This document shows positions 17,595 through 26,595 of a stretch of 64,000 nt of DNA, one piece after another (the first letter of the stretch is position 1; each line of letters begins with the position of its first letter). The notes below the pieces were generated by a model. That model saw only the letters and a list, made by a program, of their open reading frames with translations. It did no database searches and was not told the DNA's origin. The DNA lies in the NCBI GenBank assembly GCA_021772435.1, contig JAJFLZ010000030.1, forward strand, positions 1-64,000. Direction: 5' to 3'. This DNA comes from Chlamydiota bacterium. Its GTDB lineage: Bacteria; Chlamydiota; Chlamydiia; Chlamydiales; JACKPQ01. Both the position numbers and the translations under genes were made by a program.

Positions 17595-18206
17595 ATGCAA
17601 CTATCAAAAGTACAAAACACACTATACGGAACAGCAGCACTAGGAACAGTAGCAGCTGTAGGTACAGTTGGCGGACTAGCTAAAGCTGTCATTGAAAACA
17701 CTGAACTCGCTAAGAACCCAGCAGCTCTATTGAAGACTGACCTTCTTTGCGGCAGAGCAAACCAAGTCGTAGCTTGTTTCGCGCTAGCATCTGTTCTAAT
17801 CATCGCAGGCTGCCTAATCGTAGACGGATACAACCACTTCAAAACACCTGCTCCAATGACACTTGCAGAAGCTCAAACTGCTGCTGCAACTGCTGCAACT
17901 AATGTGACTAACGCTGATACTAAAGTGGCAACTACTAAAACAGCTAAGGAAGAAGCAAAAAAAGCTTTGACTGAACATGAAAAAGATGAAGTTCAGGCTC
18001 TTTTTAAAGCGGTTGAAGAAAAAGCTACTGACGCTGTAAAGAACATCGAAGCGAATACAACTGCTGCGCCTCTTTACAAAGCTTTCGTAGAAGCTGAAAA
18101 AGCTCACGCTGAAGCAGTAAAAGCTCAGACTGAAGCAGTAACAGCAAAAACTGCTGCTGATAAAAAAGTGACAGAGCTAACATCTGCTACTGCTACTGCA
18201 GCTTAA
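17595..18206 (+). CDS. Hypothetical membrane-anchored Ala-rich coiled-coil protein
   Basis: No family is recognised. The 203-residue product has two hydrophobic segments (about residues 8-32 and 55-78). A long Ala/Thr/Lys/Glu-rich helical tail (about residues 85-203) follows, with repeated KAxTEAVxAKT-like units and some resemblance in composition to TolA-like stalks. Two adjacent hydrophobic segments near the N terminus are also seen in chlamydial Inc proteins, but that is only a loose comparison. The ATG at 17595 follows GGAGG by eight bases. It has its own terminator at 18236. Confidence 0.65.
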   Translation: MQLSKVQNTLYGTAALGTVAAVGTVGGLAKAVIENTELAKNPAALLKTDLLCGRANQVVACFALASVLIIAGCLIVDGYNHFKTPAPMTLAEAQTAAATAATNVTNADTKVATTKTAKEEAKKALTEHEKDEVQALFKAVEEKATDAVKNIEANTTAAPLYKAFVEAEKAHAEAVKAQTEAVTAKTAADKKVTELTSATATAA

Positions 18207-18235
18207 TCTAAGCTTTTAGATTGAAAATTGTATGG

Positions 18236-18266
18236 CCCTTCCTGTTTATACGGGAAGGGTTTTTTT
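18236..18266 (+). terminator. Rho-independent terminator
   Basis: CCCTTCC and GGAAGGG form the stem, extended by G-C and a wobble pair inwards, with seven T after it. It ends the transcript of the gene at 17595. Confidence 0.9.
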
Positions 18267-18286
18267 ATGACCAAAAGGAGTAAAGG

Positions 18287-18646
18287 ATGAGTGTACAATC
18301 GTGTCCAGGAAAATGCTGTGTCCAGATTGGACGCATGGCATACTACGTTATAGATAAAGTGCAGGCCTTGGCTAAAGCGTTTTTTGAAAAGGTATCCATT
18401 GCCGTGATCGACAAGATCAGCGCTTGGATGAAAGATTGGATTCAGCTCGTTTTAGATGAGCCCATGCAGGCGATTTTGATTGGCGGGGTCGTCTCTGGCG
18501 CGGTGTATTATGAGCCGACAAGAAAAGTTTTCTTATACGTGGGAAAAATAGCCCTCATTGTGTGGGGGATAGCAGCTCTTGTGTTTTGCGCATCCTCGCT
18601 TGTAAAAGTCGCGCTAGAGTCAGTCCTCCCAGATAAAAAAGCGTAA
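18287..18646 (+). CDS. Hypothetical small membrane protein
   Basis: This unrecognised 119-residue protein has a Cys-rich start (SCPGKCC), an amphipathic helical stretch and two hydrophobic segments (about residues 63-78 and 86-110). AGGAG precedes the ATG at a good distance. It lies after a terminator, so it needs its own promoter or read-through. Its 3' end overlaps the convergent ytgD by 92 bases. Confidence 0.55.
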   Translation: MSVQSCPGKCCVQIGRMAYYVIDKVQALAKAFFEKVSIAVIDKISAWMKDWIQLVLDEPMQAILIGGVVSGAVYYEPTRKVFLYVGKIALIVWGIAALVFCASSLVKVALESVLPDKKA

Positions 18647-19544
18647 GCAAAACAATCAATAGACCTGATGTCGATAGTGGCGCTCCAAAGCACGATAGCA
18701 TGTGGCGAGAGAGGCTAACCGCTAGCAAAGAGACAAAGGCGCCAATACCACTTGCTAGCAAAATCATGGGTTTAAGGCGCTGGCAAAAAATTCTGGCCGT
18801 TAGACTTGGAAAAATCATGAGTCCCAGCACAAGAAAAGAGCCGACAGCACGAAAAGCGCCGATTGCAGTCAGAGCCGTCAAAGCCATGAGCACATAACCC
18901 ATCAGTGCTGGAGAAAAACCAAGCGTTTTAGCAAATCCCGCATCAAACGTGGTCAGATGCCAGATTTTGAAAAAGATCAGCACTGCTAAAACGTCAAAAA
19001 GACAAATCCAAAAAACGAGCTTGAGATCATGGAAATGTAGCGCGTCAACATTGCCCATGATCGCTTCAATGCCAAGGTGTGTATTACGAGTCAGAAGCGT
19101 AACCAGTGTCACACCAAGCGCAAAAAAGACAGAAAACACTAAGCCAATGCTCGCATCGGTGTAAAGGCGCATCACTTTTGTCAGCCACTCGGTACATACG
19201 CACGTTAAAAATGCTGTCACGAGCGCTGCGATGAGCAAGATTTTCAGATCCAACGTTGCCAAACTCAGCTCTTGTGTGCTGGAGATGCTTTTGACGATTA
19301 AAAACGCACTAATAATCCCAAGCAAAATGGTATGCGAGAGAGCATTGGCAAGCATCGTCATGCGGCGAAGCACGAGCAAACTGCCAATAAACGCTGCTGC
19401 AATCGAAATAAGCGCCAGCACACCAACTTGAATCTCGTCGGTAGCCAAGCTACTTAGCGGAAGCTGTCCTGTGATAAACAACGACAGACGTTGAAAAAAC
19501 AAGCCAAAAAATTCAAATAGATCTTTGTTCCAGTACGGGTTCAT
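18555..19544 (-). CDS. ytgD: Metal ABC transporter permease YtgD
   Basis: This is the second permease of the chlamydial YtgABCD (Tro/Znu-like) importer for iron, manganese or zinc. The 329-residue protein is almost entirely membrane helices (eight to nine segments) of the ABC-3 family. It includes TFDAGFAKTLGFSP, the usual coupling-helix region, and GAFRAVGSFLVLGLMIFP. The start at 19544 overlaps the ytgC stop as ATGA and follows GAGG. It is the last gene of the operon. Confidence 0.92.
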   Translation of the reverse strand: MNPYWNKDLFEFFGLFFQRLSLFITGQLPLSSLATDEIQVGVLALISIAAAFIGSLLVLRRMTMLANALSHTILLGIISAFLIVKSISSTQELSLATLDLKILLIAALVTAFLTCVCTEWLTKVMRLYTDASIGLVFSVFFALGVTLVTLLTRNTHLGIEAIMGNVDALHFHDLKLVFWICLFDVLAVLIFFKIWHLTTFDAGFAKTLGFSPALMGYVLMALTALTAIGAFRAVGSFLVLGLMIFPSLTARIFCQRLKPMILLASGIGAFVSLLAVSLSRHMLSCFGAPLSTSGLLIVLLTLFYLGGLTLARLLQARMRKTQELLSPTQ

Positions 19545-20797
19545 TGCCACACCTCGCCAGCTGGAATCGGTTGCGCATGTGGATCTTTCTTAGGATTGCG
19601 CAAAAGCTTGGTCAAACAAAGCTCTAATTCAGGCGTCAAAATATGCTCCATCTCTTCTGCGCTGCGGTGAACTTTATCAGCGCCAATACCTAGCTGGCTC
19701 GTTAAATAGACTTCCCATAACCTGTGCAAGCGCACGATGCGAGAAGCTTTGCGCTGCCCATCGACGCTCAGTGCAAAAGATTTTTTATAACGCACAGCAA
19801 AGCCCTGACGCGCTAGGCGCAAAAGCGATAGCCAAAGCGCTATGGAGCGCCTATCCGATCTTTCATAAAGCTCTGCAAATGAACTCTCCCCCATTTTCCA
19901 AAGCAGTTTTAAGTCATTTTCCATTTTACAAGCGCGCCTAAAACGCATGATGCGCACATAGCGTACGCATAACCCTTGCTGGGGCGAAAACAACATAGCA
20001 AGCAAGCAAATACTAGATGCAAGCAAAACAATGACAGGCCCTGTTGGAAGACCAGATGCCGTTTTAACTGCAATTAGCGTGCCAAAAAGGCCTGAACTCA
20101 TGCCTATCACAGCAGCTAGAACCAGCATCGTGCTAAACTTATGTGTCAACCGCCTAGCGGCAATCGCTGGTGCTACTAGCATCCCCGACATCAGCACAAC
20201 GCCAACGCTTTTTAGTCCAATCACCACTGCAAAGCAAAGAAGCGTTAACATCAACACATCGATCACCTGCGCGTTGATTCCGCAGCTGCTTGCAAAATCC
20301 CGATCAAAATTCACAATTTTGATTTGGTGAAAAAGCACGATCACAAACAAAAGGGTAAGCGCTGCTAAAATGCCATAAATGATCAGGTCCTTTTCCACCA
20401 TTGTCGCCGACTGCCCGTAGAGAAAAACCTGTACCTGGGCATACAGCTTCGGACGCGTGAACTGCAAACGGGACGCTAGCAGCACGCCAAATCCCAAAAA
20501 TGCAGTTAAAATAGCGCACAATGCCGCATCACTAGAGAGGCGCAAACGCTTTTGCAGAGCATGCATCGCAAGCAGTCCTAGCATCGCACACACAAACGCT
20601 CCGACCAGCGAAAACGCCGATCCCACCATCGCACCTAAAATCACGCCAGGATAAGTCGCATGCGATAGCGCCTCGCCCACAAGCGACCTTTGTCGCACAA
20701 ACGAGATCACACCGACAAGCGATGCGGACAAACACATCAAAATCGCCCCCCACGTCGGCGCCATCAGCACCGGATCGAGAAGTAGCGAGGTGCTCAT
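19541..20797 (-). CDS. ytgC: Metal ABC permease fused to DtxR-like repressor (YtgCR)
   Basis: The 418-residue protein has an N-terminal ABC-3 permease (about residues 1-285, eight or nine helices, NFDRDFASSCGINA coupling region). A soluble C-terminal part (about 295-418) follows: a winged-helix region SIALWLSLLRLARQGFAVRY, RLHRLWEVYLTSQLG, then SAEEMEHILTPELE. This is the DtxR/YtgR type. In C. trachomatis the equivalent YtgR part is released by cleavage and represses the operon when iron is present. The start at 20797 overlaps the ytgB stop as ATGA. Confidence 0.93.
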   Translation of the reverse strand: MSTSLLLDPVLMAPTWGAILMCLSASLVGVISFVRQRSLVGEALSHATYPGVILGAMVGSAFSLVGAFVCAMLGLLAMHALQKRLRLSSDAALCAILTAFLGFGVLLASRLQFTRPKLYAQVQVFLYGQSATMVEKDLIIYGILAALTLLFVIVLFHQIKIVNFDRDFASSCGINAQVIDVLMLTLLCFAVVIGLKSVGVVLMSGMLVAPAIAARRLTHKFSTMLVLAAVIGMSSGLFGTLIAVKTASGLPTGPVIVLLASSICLLAMLFSPQQGLCVRYVRIMRFRRACKMENDLKLLWKMGESSFAELYERSDRRSIALWLSLLRLARQGFAVRYKKSFALSVDGQRKASRIVRLHRLWEVYLTSQLGIGADKVHRSAEEMEHILTPELELCLTKLLRNPKKDPHAQPIPAGEVWQ

Positions 20798-21567
20798 TTG
20801 CAAAAACCTTCTTGTTTACACTTGGATAGCTTGGTGACTTCTGCCAAAAGCGCTCCTTTTTGCCCGTAGGTGCGCCCAATATTATCTGCAGTGAACACCT
20901 GTTCAGTCTCTCCGCAAGCGACAAGGCTTGTATTGAGCAAAACTACCCAATCAAAATAATCGGTGACAGAATTCAAATCGTGATGGACGACAAACAGAGT
21001 CTTTCCCTGTTTTTTAAGTTTTTTAAGTAGCTGCATGATCGCCTTTTCCGTAGCTAGATCCACACCTGCAAAAGGCTCATCGAGCAAATAAATATCGGCA
21101 TCTTGCAAAAGCGCTCTAGCTAAAAAGACGCGTTGTTTTTCACCACCGGAGAGCTGATCGATTTGCCGATCTGCAAAACCTTCCATCTGAAGCATTTTCA
21201 GTGCCTCAAAAGCAGCCTGCCGATCAGCTTTACGCGGCCATTTAAGCAAGCCCAACTTGCCGTAGCGCCCCATAAGTACCACCTCTAGCACAGTGATCGG
21301 AAAATCCCAATCAACAGAGCCCCGTTGCGGGACATACGCCACTTTTGAGCGCACTGCTTTAAACGGCTGATCAAAAATACGAACAGTGCCAGCTGTTGGC
21401 CTAACCAAACCCAGCGCCGCCTTCAAAAGCGTGCTTTTACCTGCGCCGTTGGGCCCAATGACACCGACTAACTTACCTTGAGGAATAGAAAAACTAATAT
21501 CCCATAAAACAGATGTTTGGCCGTAATCGACCGTCAGATTTTGGGAAGCAAAGGCAGCATCGCTCAC
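20794..21567 (-). CDS. ytgB: Metal ABC transporter ATPase YtgB
   Basis: This is the ATPase of the metal importer. The 257-residue protein has Walker A GPNGAGKST, signature LSGGEKQR, Walker B IYLLDEPFAG and the switch histidine in FVVHHDLN. It starts with GTG, which overlaps the ytgA stop (GTGA). It is followed by ytgC with an ATGA overlap, so the four genes are tightly coupled. Confidence 0.95.
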   Translation of the reverse strand: MSDAAFASQNLTVDYGQTSVLWDISFSIPQGKLVGVIGPNGAGKSTLLKAALGLVRPTAGTVRIFDQPFKAVRSKVAYVPQRGSVDWDFPITVLEVVLMGRYGKLGLLKWPRKADRQAAFEALKMLQMEGFADRQIDQLSGGEKQRVFLARALLQDADIYLLDEPFAGVDLATEKAIMQLLKKLKKQGKTLFVVHHDLNSVTDYFDWVVLLNTSLVACGETEQVFTADNIGRTYGQKGALLAEVTKLSKCKQEGFCK

Positions 21568-22511
21568 TTTGTCAGCCCTTCAGTAATCAACTTGGCATTG
21601 TGTTGCATCATTTGGACATAAGACTCGCCCATCGCATCGCCATAAAGCGACTCATCCGAAATGCGCACCACATGGCCCCGTTTTTTGCATACGTCCATCA
21701 CCTTTAATAGCGCCGCTTGATTCACATTCGATTCAGAGAAAACAACCGGAACGCGGTAGCGCTGAAGGTGCGCAGAAATTTCTTGGATATCGCGCGATGT
21801 CAGCTGACCGTCAGGAGACAACCCCTCCGGCGCTGCTACTCGACGTTTCCAGCTATGGGATCCTAACTCATCGGCAGTTGCCAAATAACGCCTAGCAAAA
21901 TAATTGAATGCGTCGTGACTTGTAACCAAAAAGCGTTGATTTGCTGGCACAGTTTGCATCTGCTCGTAAACCTTGGCATGCACCTCTTTGAGTTGAGCTT
22001 TCAGATCCCTGCCGTTAGCAGCATACGCATCCTTATTTTCAGGATCGAGATCAGAGAGCGTCCACACAATCGGATCGACCAGGCGAATCCAAAGAGCGAT
22101 ATCCATCCACACATGCGGATCAACAACACCATCGATCACAAGCAACTCTTCGCGACATTGGCGGTAGAGGTGATCACCGAGAGTCACACACTTAGAATGC
22201 TCTTTCAAATGCGTACACAAACTCGGCCCGTGCTCTAATCCTAAACCGTTAGCAAAAACCACATCAGCGCGCTCAAATTTCTCAGCATCGCCCTTCACTA
22301 ACTCGTAACTATGCGGATCAATCTCACCGTGAATCAAGGATAAACATTCCACATGCTCCTTGCCAACACCGCGTACCAAATCATTTATCATGGGAATCGT
22401 CGAGAGAGCTTTCACTCTCTTCGAATCCTTCATCCATGCCTGTAGCGAATCGCCTTGATTTGAAGTGCAGCCAAAAGCGACAAGCGTTAACAGCAAAAAG
22501 CGTTTGATCAT
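21564..22511 (-). CDS. ytgA: Metal-binding lipoprotein of the Ytg importer
   Basis: YtgA is the periplasmic solute-binding protein of the cluster A-I (TroA/ZnuA) family. The 315-residue product starts with a signal peptide ending in a lipobox-like LVAFGC, so it should be membrane-anchored. Metal ligands fit HGEIDPHSYEL, DPHVWMD, LVTSHDAFNYFARRY and a late VVFSESNVN/ISDESLYGD region. A frame reaching 22586 is an extension. The gene starts 13 bases after the mrp stop, which suggests that mrp and the importer share a transcript. Confidence 0.93.
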   Translation of the reverse strand: MIKRFLLLTLVAFGCTSNQGDSLQAWMKDSKRVKALSTIPMINDLVRGVGKEHVECLSLIHGEIDPHSYELVKGDAEKFERADVVFANGLGLEHGPSLCTHLKEHSKCVTLGDHLYRQCREELLVIDGVVDPHVWMDIALWIRLVDPIVWTLSDLDPENKDAYAANGRDLKAQLKEVHAKVYEQMQTVPANQRFLVTSHDAFNYFARRYLATADELGSHSWKRRVAAPEGLSPDGQLTSRDIQEISAHLQRYRVPVVFSESNVNQAALLKVMDVCKKRGHVVRISDESLYGDAMGESYVQMMQHNAKLITEGLTK

Positions 22512-22524
22512 CTTAAAAAAACCT

Positions 22525-23622
22525 CTAATGGTAGCTATGGCGCAAGTGTGCAAACGAAAAAATTCCCGCCTTGCAGCCTGCGTCAAATTCTATTTTCAAG
22601 CCAAACCGTCCAATACTAAATATTTTTATCGCACCCACCTCATCTATCGATTTTTTGCCCTGAGACTGGCAGCGCGCGCATGGACACTGGCTTTGTAATT
22701 TAGCTAAATCATACCGGGAAACACCCCCATCTGTCCACTCAATAACAAACTCTTTTGGTCCTGCTTGAAAAAGGCGAGCAATTCTAGCAAATTTTTGACT
22801 TGATATGGGAGCTAGACTCGTTTCAATCATAGAAAAATTTTTCTTCCAAACAAGTTCAAAATGCTCCAACCCTTCTTGCTTTTCAAAAACGAGGTCAAGT
22901 TTTTTAGCGATACACTTAAAATTTTCACCAGCTTGCGTATCCACACCTATATTAAAGAGAGACTCTCCCTGATCTCCACATAAAGACAAACGAGGCTCCA
23001 GAGGCACTTTACCAATGAGCTGGCAATCTAGCTCCCTACATAAACGCTCTCCTCCTCCCTCACCTAAGGGAAAAACACGTTCGCCTCCCATCTCGAAATA
23101 GCTCATATTCTCAACTAAACCCAAAATCGGCACATGTAACCTCGCAAAACAATCGTGAGCTTTGCGCACATCGAGCAGCGCTACCTCCTGGGGCGTTGTG
23201 ACCAAAAGAGCCCCAGCAAAATTTGCCTGCTGGAGCAAAGTCAACTGCACATCGCCTGTACCGGGAGGGAAATCGACCAGCAGATAATCCAAAGCCCCCC
23301 AATTTGTGCCAAACAAAAACCTTTCAATTGTCTCATTAGCGATAGGCGCTCTAACAATGGCGGCTGTTTGCTTAAAATAAGCCACACTCATTAACTTGAT
23401 TCCATCTTTTTTTGCAGGAATTAAATAACCATCTTGCTCTGAGGGCGGCACGTCAAACGGCAGCATAAGATCTATCGAGGGACCATAAACATCAGCATCT
23501 AAAACGCCGACCTCATAACCCATATTTGCAAGCGCTAAAGCAAGATGACAAGTCACAGTAGACTTACCCACACCTCCTTTTCCAGCACCAATAGCAATTA
23601 ACTGCTTAATCTTTTTTAACAT
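22525..23622 (-). CDS. mrp: Mrp/ApbC iron-sulfur carrier ATPase with C-terminal DUF971-like domain
   Basis: Mrp/Nbp35 P-loop ATPases carry and deliver Fe-S clusters. The 365-residue protein has the deviant Walker A GKGGVGKST near residue 14, LDADVYGPS, and DYLLVDFPPGTGDVQLT near residue 95. From about residue 270 a second domain follows (FVIEWTDGGVSRYDLAKLQ, CPCARCQ), which looks like DUF971 / gamma-butyrobetaine-hydroxylase N-terminal domain with clustered cysteines. Its position directly upstream of the iron importer fits a role in iron use. Confidence 0.88.
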   Translation of the reverse strand: MLKKIKQLIAIGAGKGGVGKSTVTCHLALALANMGYEVGVLDADVYGPSIDLMLPFDVPPSEQDGYLIPAKKDGIKLMSVAYFKQTAAIVRAPIANETIERFLFGTNWGALDYLLVDFPPGTGDVQLTLLQQANFAGALLVTTPQEVALLDVRKAHDCFARLHVPILGLVENMSYFEMGGERVFPLGEGGGERLCRELDCQLIGKVPLEPRLSLCGDQGESLFNIGVDTQAGENFKCIAKKLDLVFEKQEGLEHFELVWKKNFSMIETSLAPISSQKFARIARLFQAGPKEFVIEWTDGGVSRYDLAKLQSQCPCARCQSQGKKSIDEVGAIKIFSIGRFGLKIEFDAGCKAGIFSFAHLRHSYH

Positions 23623-23848
23623 TCTGACTGATTACTTATCATAAACTTAAATCGCAGACAATCAAAATTTTCAATCACATAATTTAAGTTTTTAATTTAA
23701 TTTAGTTGCAAATATTTTTTAGATTGTTTAATATTTAGGAAAACGCAAAAAGGAATATTTAAAAAAGGATGTTGCAGCAAACATCTGATTCTGATAAACC
23801 TTTGTAAGATCTTTAAAAATTTGCACAATTAGAAAAAAGGACGAACCC

Positions 23849-24367
23849 ATGAACAAAACTGTTAGCAAAGCAAAAAGCATCGAGGAATTAGAGCAAATCA
23901 TTTCTAAAGCCATTAAAAAAATTGGCGGAACAAAAGAAAATGATCTTTGTAAATACATTCCGATGGAACAAGGCTACATGCACCACTTCACGCTGAAAAA
24001 AATGAAGCATAAAGAACCATCCGAACTCTGTTCTCTCATAGAAAAATTTATCATGCGCGCAGACAAGCTTAAAGTTGTCCCTCCAAAACAGCGCGCAGCT
24101 CGTGGCTCTAGAAAACGCCGCGACCAAATGACCTTTTCTCGCATGCAACTTGAGCGCATGCTAAACATGGCACGTCTTGCTGGCGACAAAGAAATGATCG
24201 CTCTTCTAAGTCCTAAAGAATCTCTTGCTAGTATTAAAAGAAAACTTATTCAATCTGTACGTCAAAATGCTATTGACCATGAGCTATGGAATAGCTACGT
24301 CGAAATTATCACCGCACAAGAGACCATGATTGAGATGGTCAAGCGCGGACAGTCCCCATCAGTTTAA
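23849..24367 (+). CDS. CT066-like conserved chlamydial hypothetical protein
   Basis: This basic 172-residue helical protein has no recognised domain. A stretch near residue 80 is strongly basic (KQRAARGSRKRRD), followed by helices rich in Met and Arg. Its place between the ytg operon and npt1 corresponds to CT066 of C. trachomatis as I recall it. AGGA lies upstream of the ATG, and a strong terminator follows. Nucleic-acid binding is possible from the charge but not shown. Confidence 0.7.
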   Translation: MNKTVSKAKSIEELEQIISKAIKKIGGTKENDLCKYIPMEQGYMHHFTLKKMKHKEPSELCSLIEKFIMRADKLKVVPPKQRAARGSRKRRDQMTFSRMQLERMLNMARLAGDKEMIALLSPKESLASIKRKLIQSVRQNAIDHELWNSYVEIITAQETMIEMVKRGQSPSV

Positions 24368-24387
24368 TCTAACCTCTTATTATCTAC

Positions 24388-24422
24388 AAAGCACGCTAGT
24401 TCCCTCCTAGCGTGCTTTTTTA
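24388..24422 (+). terminator. Rho-independent terminator
   Basis: AGCACGCTAG and CTAGCGTGCT form a ten-base perfect stem with a seven-base loop, followed by five T. It ends the CT066-like gene transcript. Confidence 0.95.
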
Positions 24423-24523
24423 TTGGGTCCATCTTTGGCAAGTTATCAATAAAATATTTTTTTGATCCAATGTTAGTAAATTTTTTACATGGTTTGGGCA
24501 AAGTGTATGAAAAAAGTTTTACC

Positions 24524-24552
24524 TTGTGAAAAATGATGTTTTTGGCTATGCT
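24524..24552 (+). promoter_or_regulatory. Sigma-66-type promoter of npt1
   Basis: TTGTGA (24524-24529) and TATGCT (24547-24552) are exactly 17 bases apart, 39 bases before the npt1 start codon. Confidence 0.65.
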
Positions 24553-24591
24553 TAATCTTTAAACTTAAACTCCCTCAAAGGATAAACACAT

Positions 24592-26172
24592 ATGTCAACA
24601 ACGCAAGAATTCGGCAAGTGGCGCTCTAGACTCTGGCCGGTCCATTCATTTGAATTAAAGAAAGTTCTTCCTATGCTCTTTCTATTCTTTCTTATTCTCT
24701 TCAACTACCAGATTTTAAGAGATACTAAAGACTCACTTATCGTGCCTGCATCTGGAGCTGAGACGATCCCCTTCCTAAAATTCTGGGGAACATTGCCGAT
24801 GGCCTTCATTTTCATGATAGTCTACGCAAAATTGAGTAACAAACTCAGCAAGCCTGCTCTATTCTATTCAACAGTGATTCCATTCATTGTCTTCTTCGGG
24901 TTGTTTGCTACTGTGCTTTACCCCATGCGCGATGTGCTTCATCCTAACGCTTTTTGTGACAGGATGGAAACAGTGCTGCCAAGTGGACTTTATGGTTTAG
25001 TGCAAGTGATTCGAAACTGGACCTACAGCTTATTCTACATTATGTCTGAACTATGGGGCAGTATGGCTCTTTCTCTTTTATTCTGGGGATTTGCCAACGA
25101 TATCACACGTGTATCTGAATCAAAACGTTTCTACAACCTATTCGGCTTAGGGGCTAACCCATCTCTTATTGTCGCAGGACCATTAATTATGTACTTCTCT
25201 AACAACCGCGCAAACTTACCTGTTGGTGTGGACGCATGGCAAGTATCGCTTAACTACCTCATGGGCATGGTTGTTGCAGCTGGCGCTCTGATCGTCGGTA
25301 TCTACTGGTGGATCAACCGCTACGTTCTAACAGACACAAGATTTTACGATGCAAAAGAAGTTAAAAAGAAGAAAGACAAACCTAAAATGTCGATCGGCGA
25401 TAGTTTCAAATACCTATTACGTTCTAAATATTTAGGTTGTATCGCTCTTTTAGTTCTTTGCTACGGTATCTCAGTAAATGTGATCGAAGTTGTTTGGAAA
25501 AAGCAGCTAGGTGCTCAATTTACAAACCACAACGACTACAGCGCCTTTATGGGTCTATTCACACTGACGACAGGAATTGTTTCAACACTAACAATGCTAT
25601 TTGTCGGCGGTAACGTCATCCGTAAGCTCGGCTGGAAAATCGGTGCCCTCGTTACACCTGTCATGATGCTTGGTACTGGTGCTGTCTTCCTATCTCTTGT
25701 CCTAGGTGGACAAGCTTTCGGTGGCATGGCAGCGGCCATGGGAACAACAACGCTTATGATGGCAGTTGTTGTCGGTATGGGCCAAAACATCCTGACAAAA
25801 TCGTGTAAATACTCGATGTTCGATCCGACAAAAGAGATGGCCTACATCCCTCTTGACCAAGAGCAAAAAGTTAAAGGTAAAGCAGCGATTGATGTTGTTG
25901 GTGCACGTCTTGGTAAATCTGGTGGCTCGGTCATCTTGCAAGGCTTGCTCATCGGTTTCGGTGGACAACTCGTTGCAGCTATCCCTTACGTTGCGGGTAC
26001 GGTCTTAGTGATCACCGTCGTTTGGATTTACGCAGCAAGAGCACTCTCTGCTAGATTTGAAGTTGCCAATGCAAAACAAGAAGCAGACCTTGCTCTTGAA
26101 TCTGCAAAAGCCAAAACTGAGCAGCTTGCAGATACAGAAGCAGCTACAGTTGCTAGCACAAGCAAAAACTAA
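24592..26172 (+). CDS. npt1: ATP/ADP translocase (nucleotide transport protein)
   Basis: Npt1/Tlc translocases exchange host ATP for bacterial ADP and are a hallmark of chlamydiae, rickettsiae and plastids. The 526-residue protein has about 12 membrane helices. Family signatures include ILRDTKDSLIVPASGAE near residue 45, IYVMSELWGS-type FYIMSELWGSMALSLLFWGF, and FDPTKEMAYIPLDQEQKVKG with KAAIDVVGARLGKSGGS. The C terminus is a short Ala/Glu/Lys coiled tail. It has its own promoter and terminator. Order with the CT066-like gene and ytgA matches the CT065-CT067 order. Confidence 0.96.
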   Translation: MSTTQEFGKWRSRLWPVHSFELKKVLPMLFLFFLILFNYQILRDTKDSLIVPASGAETIPFLKFWGTLPMAFIFMIVYAKLSNKLSKPALFYSTVIPFIVFFGLFATVLYPMRDVLHPNAFCDRMETVLPSGLYGLVQVIRNWTYSLFYIMSELWGSMALSLLFWGFANDITRVSESKRFYNLFGLGANPSLIVAGPLIMYFSNNRANLPVGVDAWQVSLNYLMGMVVAAGALIVGIYWWINRYVLTDTRFYDAKEVKKKKDKPKMSIGDSFKYLLRSKYLGCIALLVLCYGISVNVIEVVWKKQLGAQFTNHNDYSAFMGLFTLTTGIVSTLTMLFVGGNVIRKLGWKIGALVTPVMMLGTGAVFLSLVLGGQAFGGMAAAMGTTTLMMAVVVGMGQNILTKSCKYSMFDPTKEMAYIPLDQEQKVKGKAAIDVVGARLGKSGGSVILQGLLIGFGGQLVAAIPYVAGTVLVITVVWIYAARALSARFEVANAKQEADLALESAKAKTEQLADTEAATVASTSKN

Positions 26173-26199
26173 TCTCTCTTAATTAGAGATTTTGTCTAA

Positions 26200-26230
26200 A
26201 AACCCGCTTTGAAAAAAGCGGGTTTTTTTT
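26200..26230 (+). terminator. Rho-independent terminator of npt1
   Basis: AACCCGCTTT and AAAGCGGGTT form the stem around a GAAA-type loop, followed by eight T in all. Confidence 0.95.
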
Positions 26231-26407
26231 AACCACCAAATCTTCTCTTAGAATGCAACTTGCTGAATATCAACACTTTTTCAGAGATAAAATGGTTGGG
26301 CTTTTTTTTGCGTCTAGCTCACGTTCTAAGCCTAGCTCTACTCTAGTGGAGTAGCATCTTGCTAGGCGCACATCCTTTTTGTAACCTTATTTCTTGGAAT
26401 TAGTATA
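26231..26407. other. Non-coding stretch before repeat copy C
   Basis: Together with repeat copy C this makes a gap of more than 300 bases between npt1 and the PagL-like gene. I see no convincing frame. It holds an inverted repeat, GCTCTACTC-TAGTG-GAGTAGC, near 26327-26346 and nothing else I can name. Confidence 0.5.
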
Positions 26408-26576
26408 AACCTGAACTCTTTCGTTTTGATTGTTTAGATTTAGAGCAGATTAGGTGACAGATTGTGCTTTTTTTTGCGATTCAATAGCCAAAAAGCTATA
26501 GATGAGCACAAAAAGGGTGCAAGATGGCGGCTAAGATGCGCGGAAGATGAATGATATAAACGAAAGAGTTCAGGTT
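26408..26576 (+). repeat. Foldback MITE-like repeat, copy C
   Basis: This is a complete 169-base copy: AACCTGAACTCTTTCGTTT at the left, AAACGAAAGAGTTCAGGTT at the right. The direct triplet ATA on both sides fits a 3 bp target duplication. The small open frame that begins inside it (MNDINERVQ...) uses the same ATG that becomes the ftsI start in copy D. Confidence 0.92.
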
Positions 26577-26595
26577 ATAAGTCTAACTACTCAAT

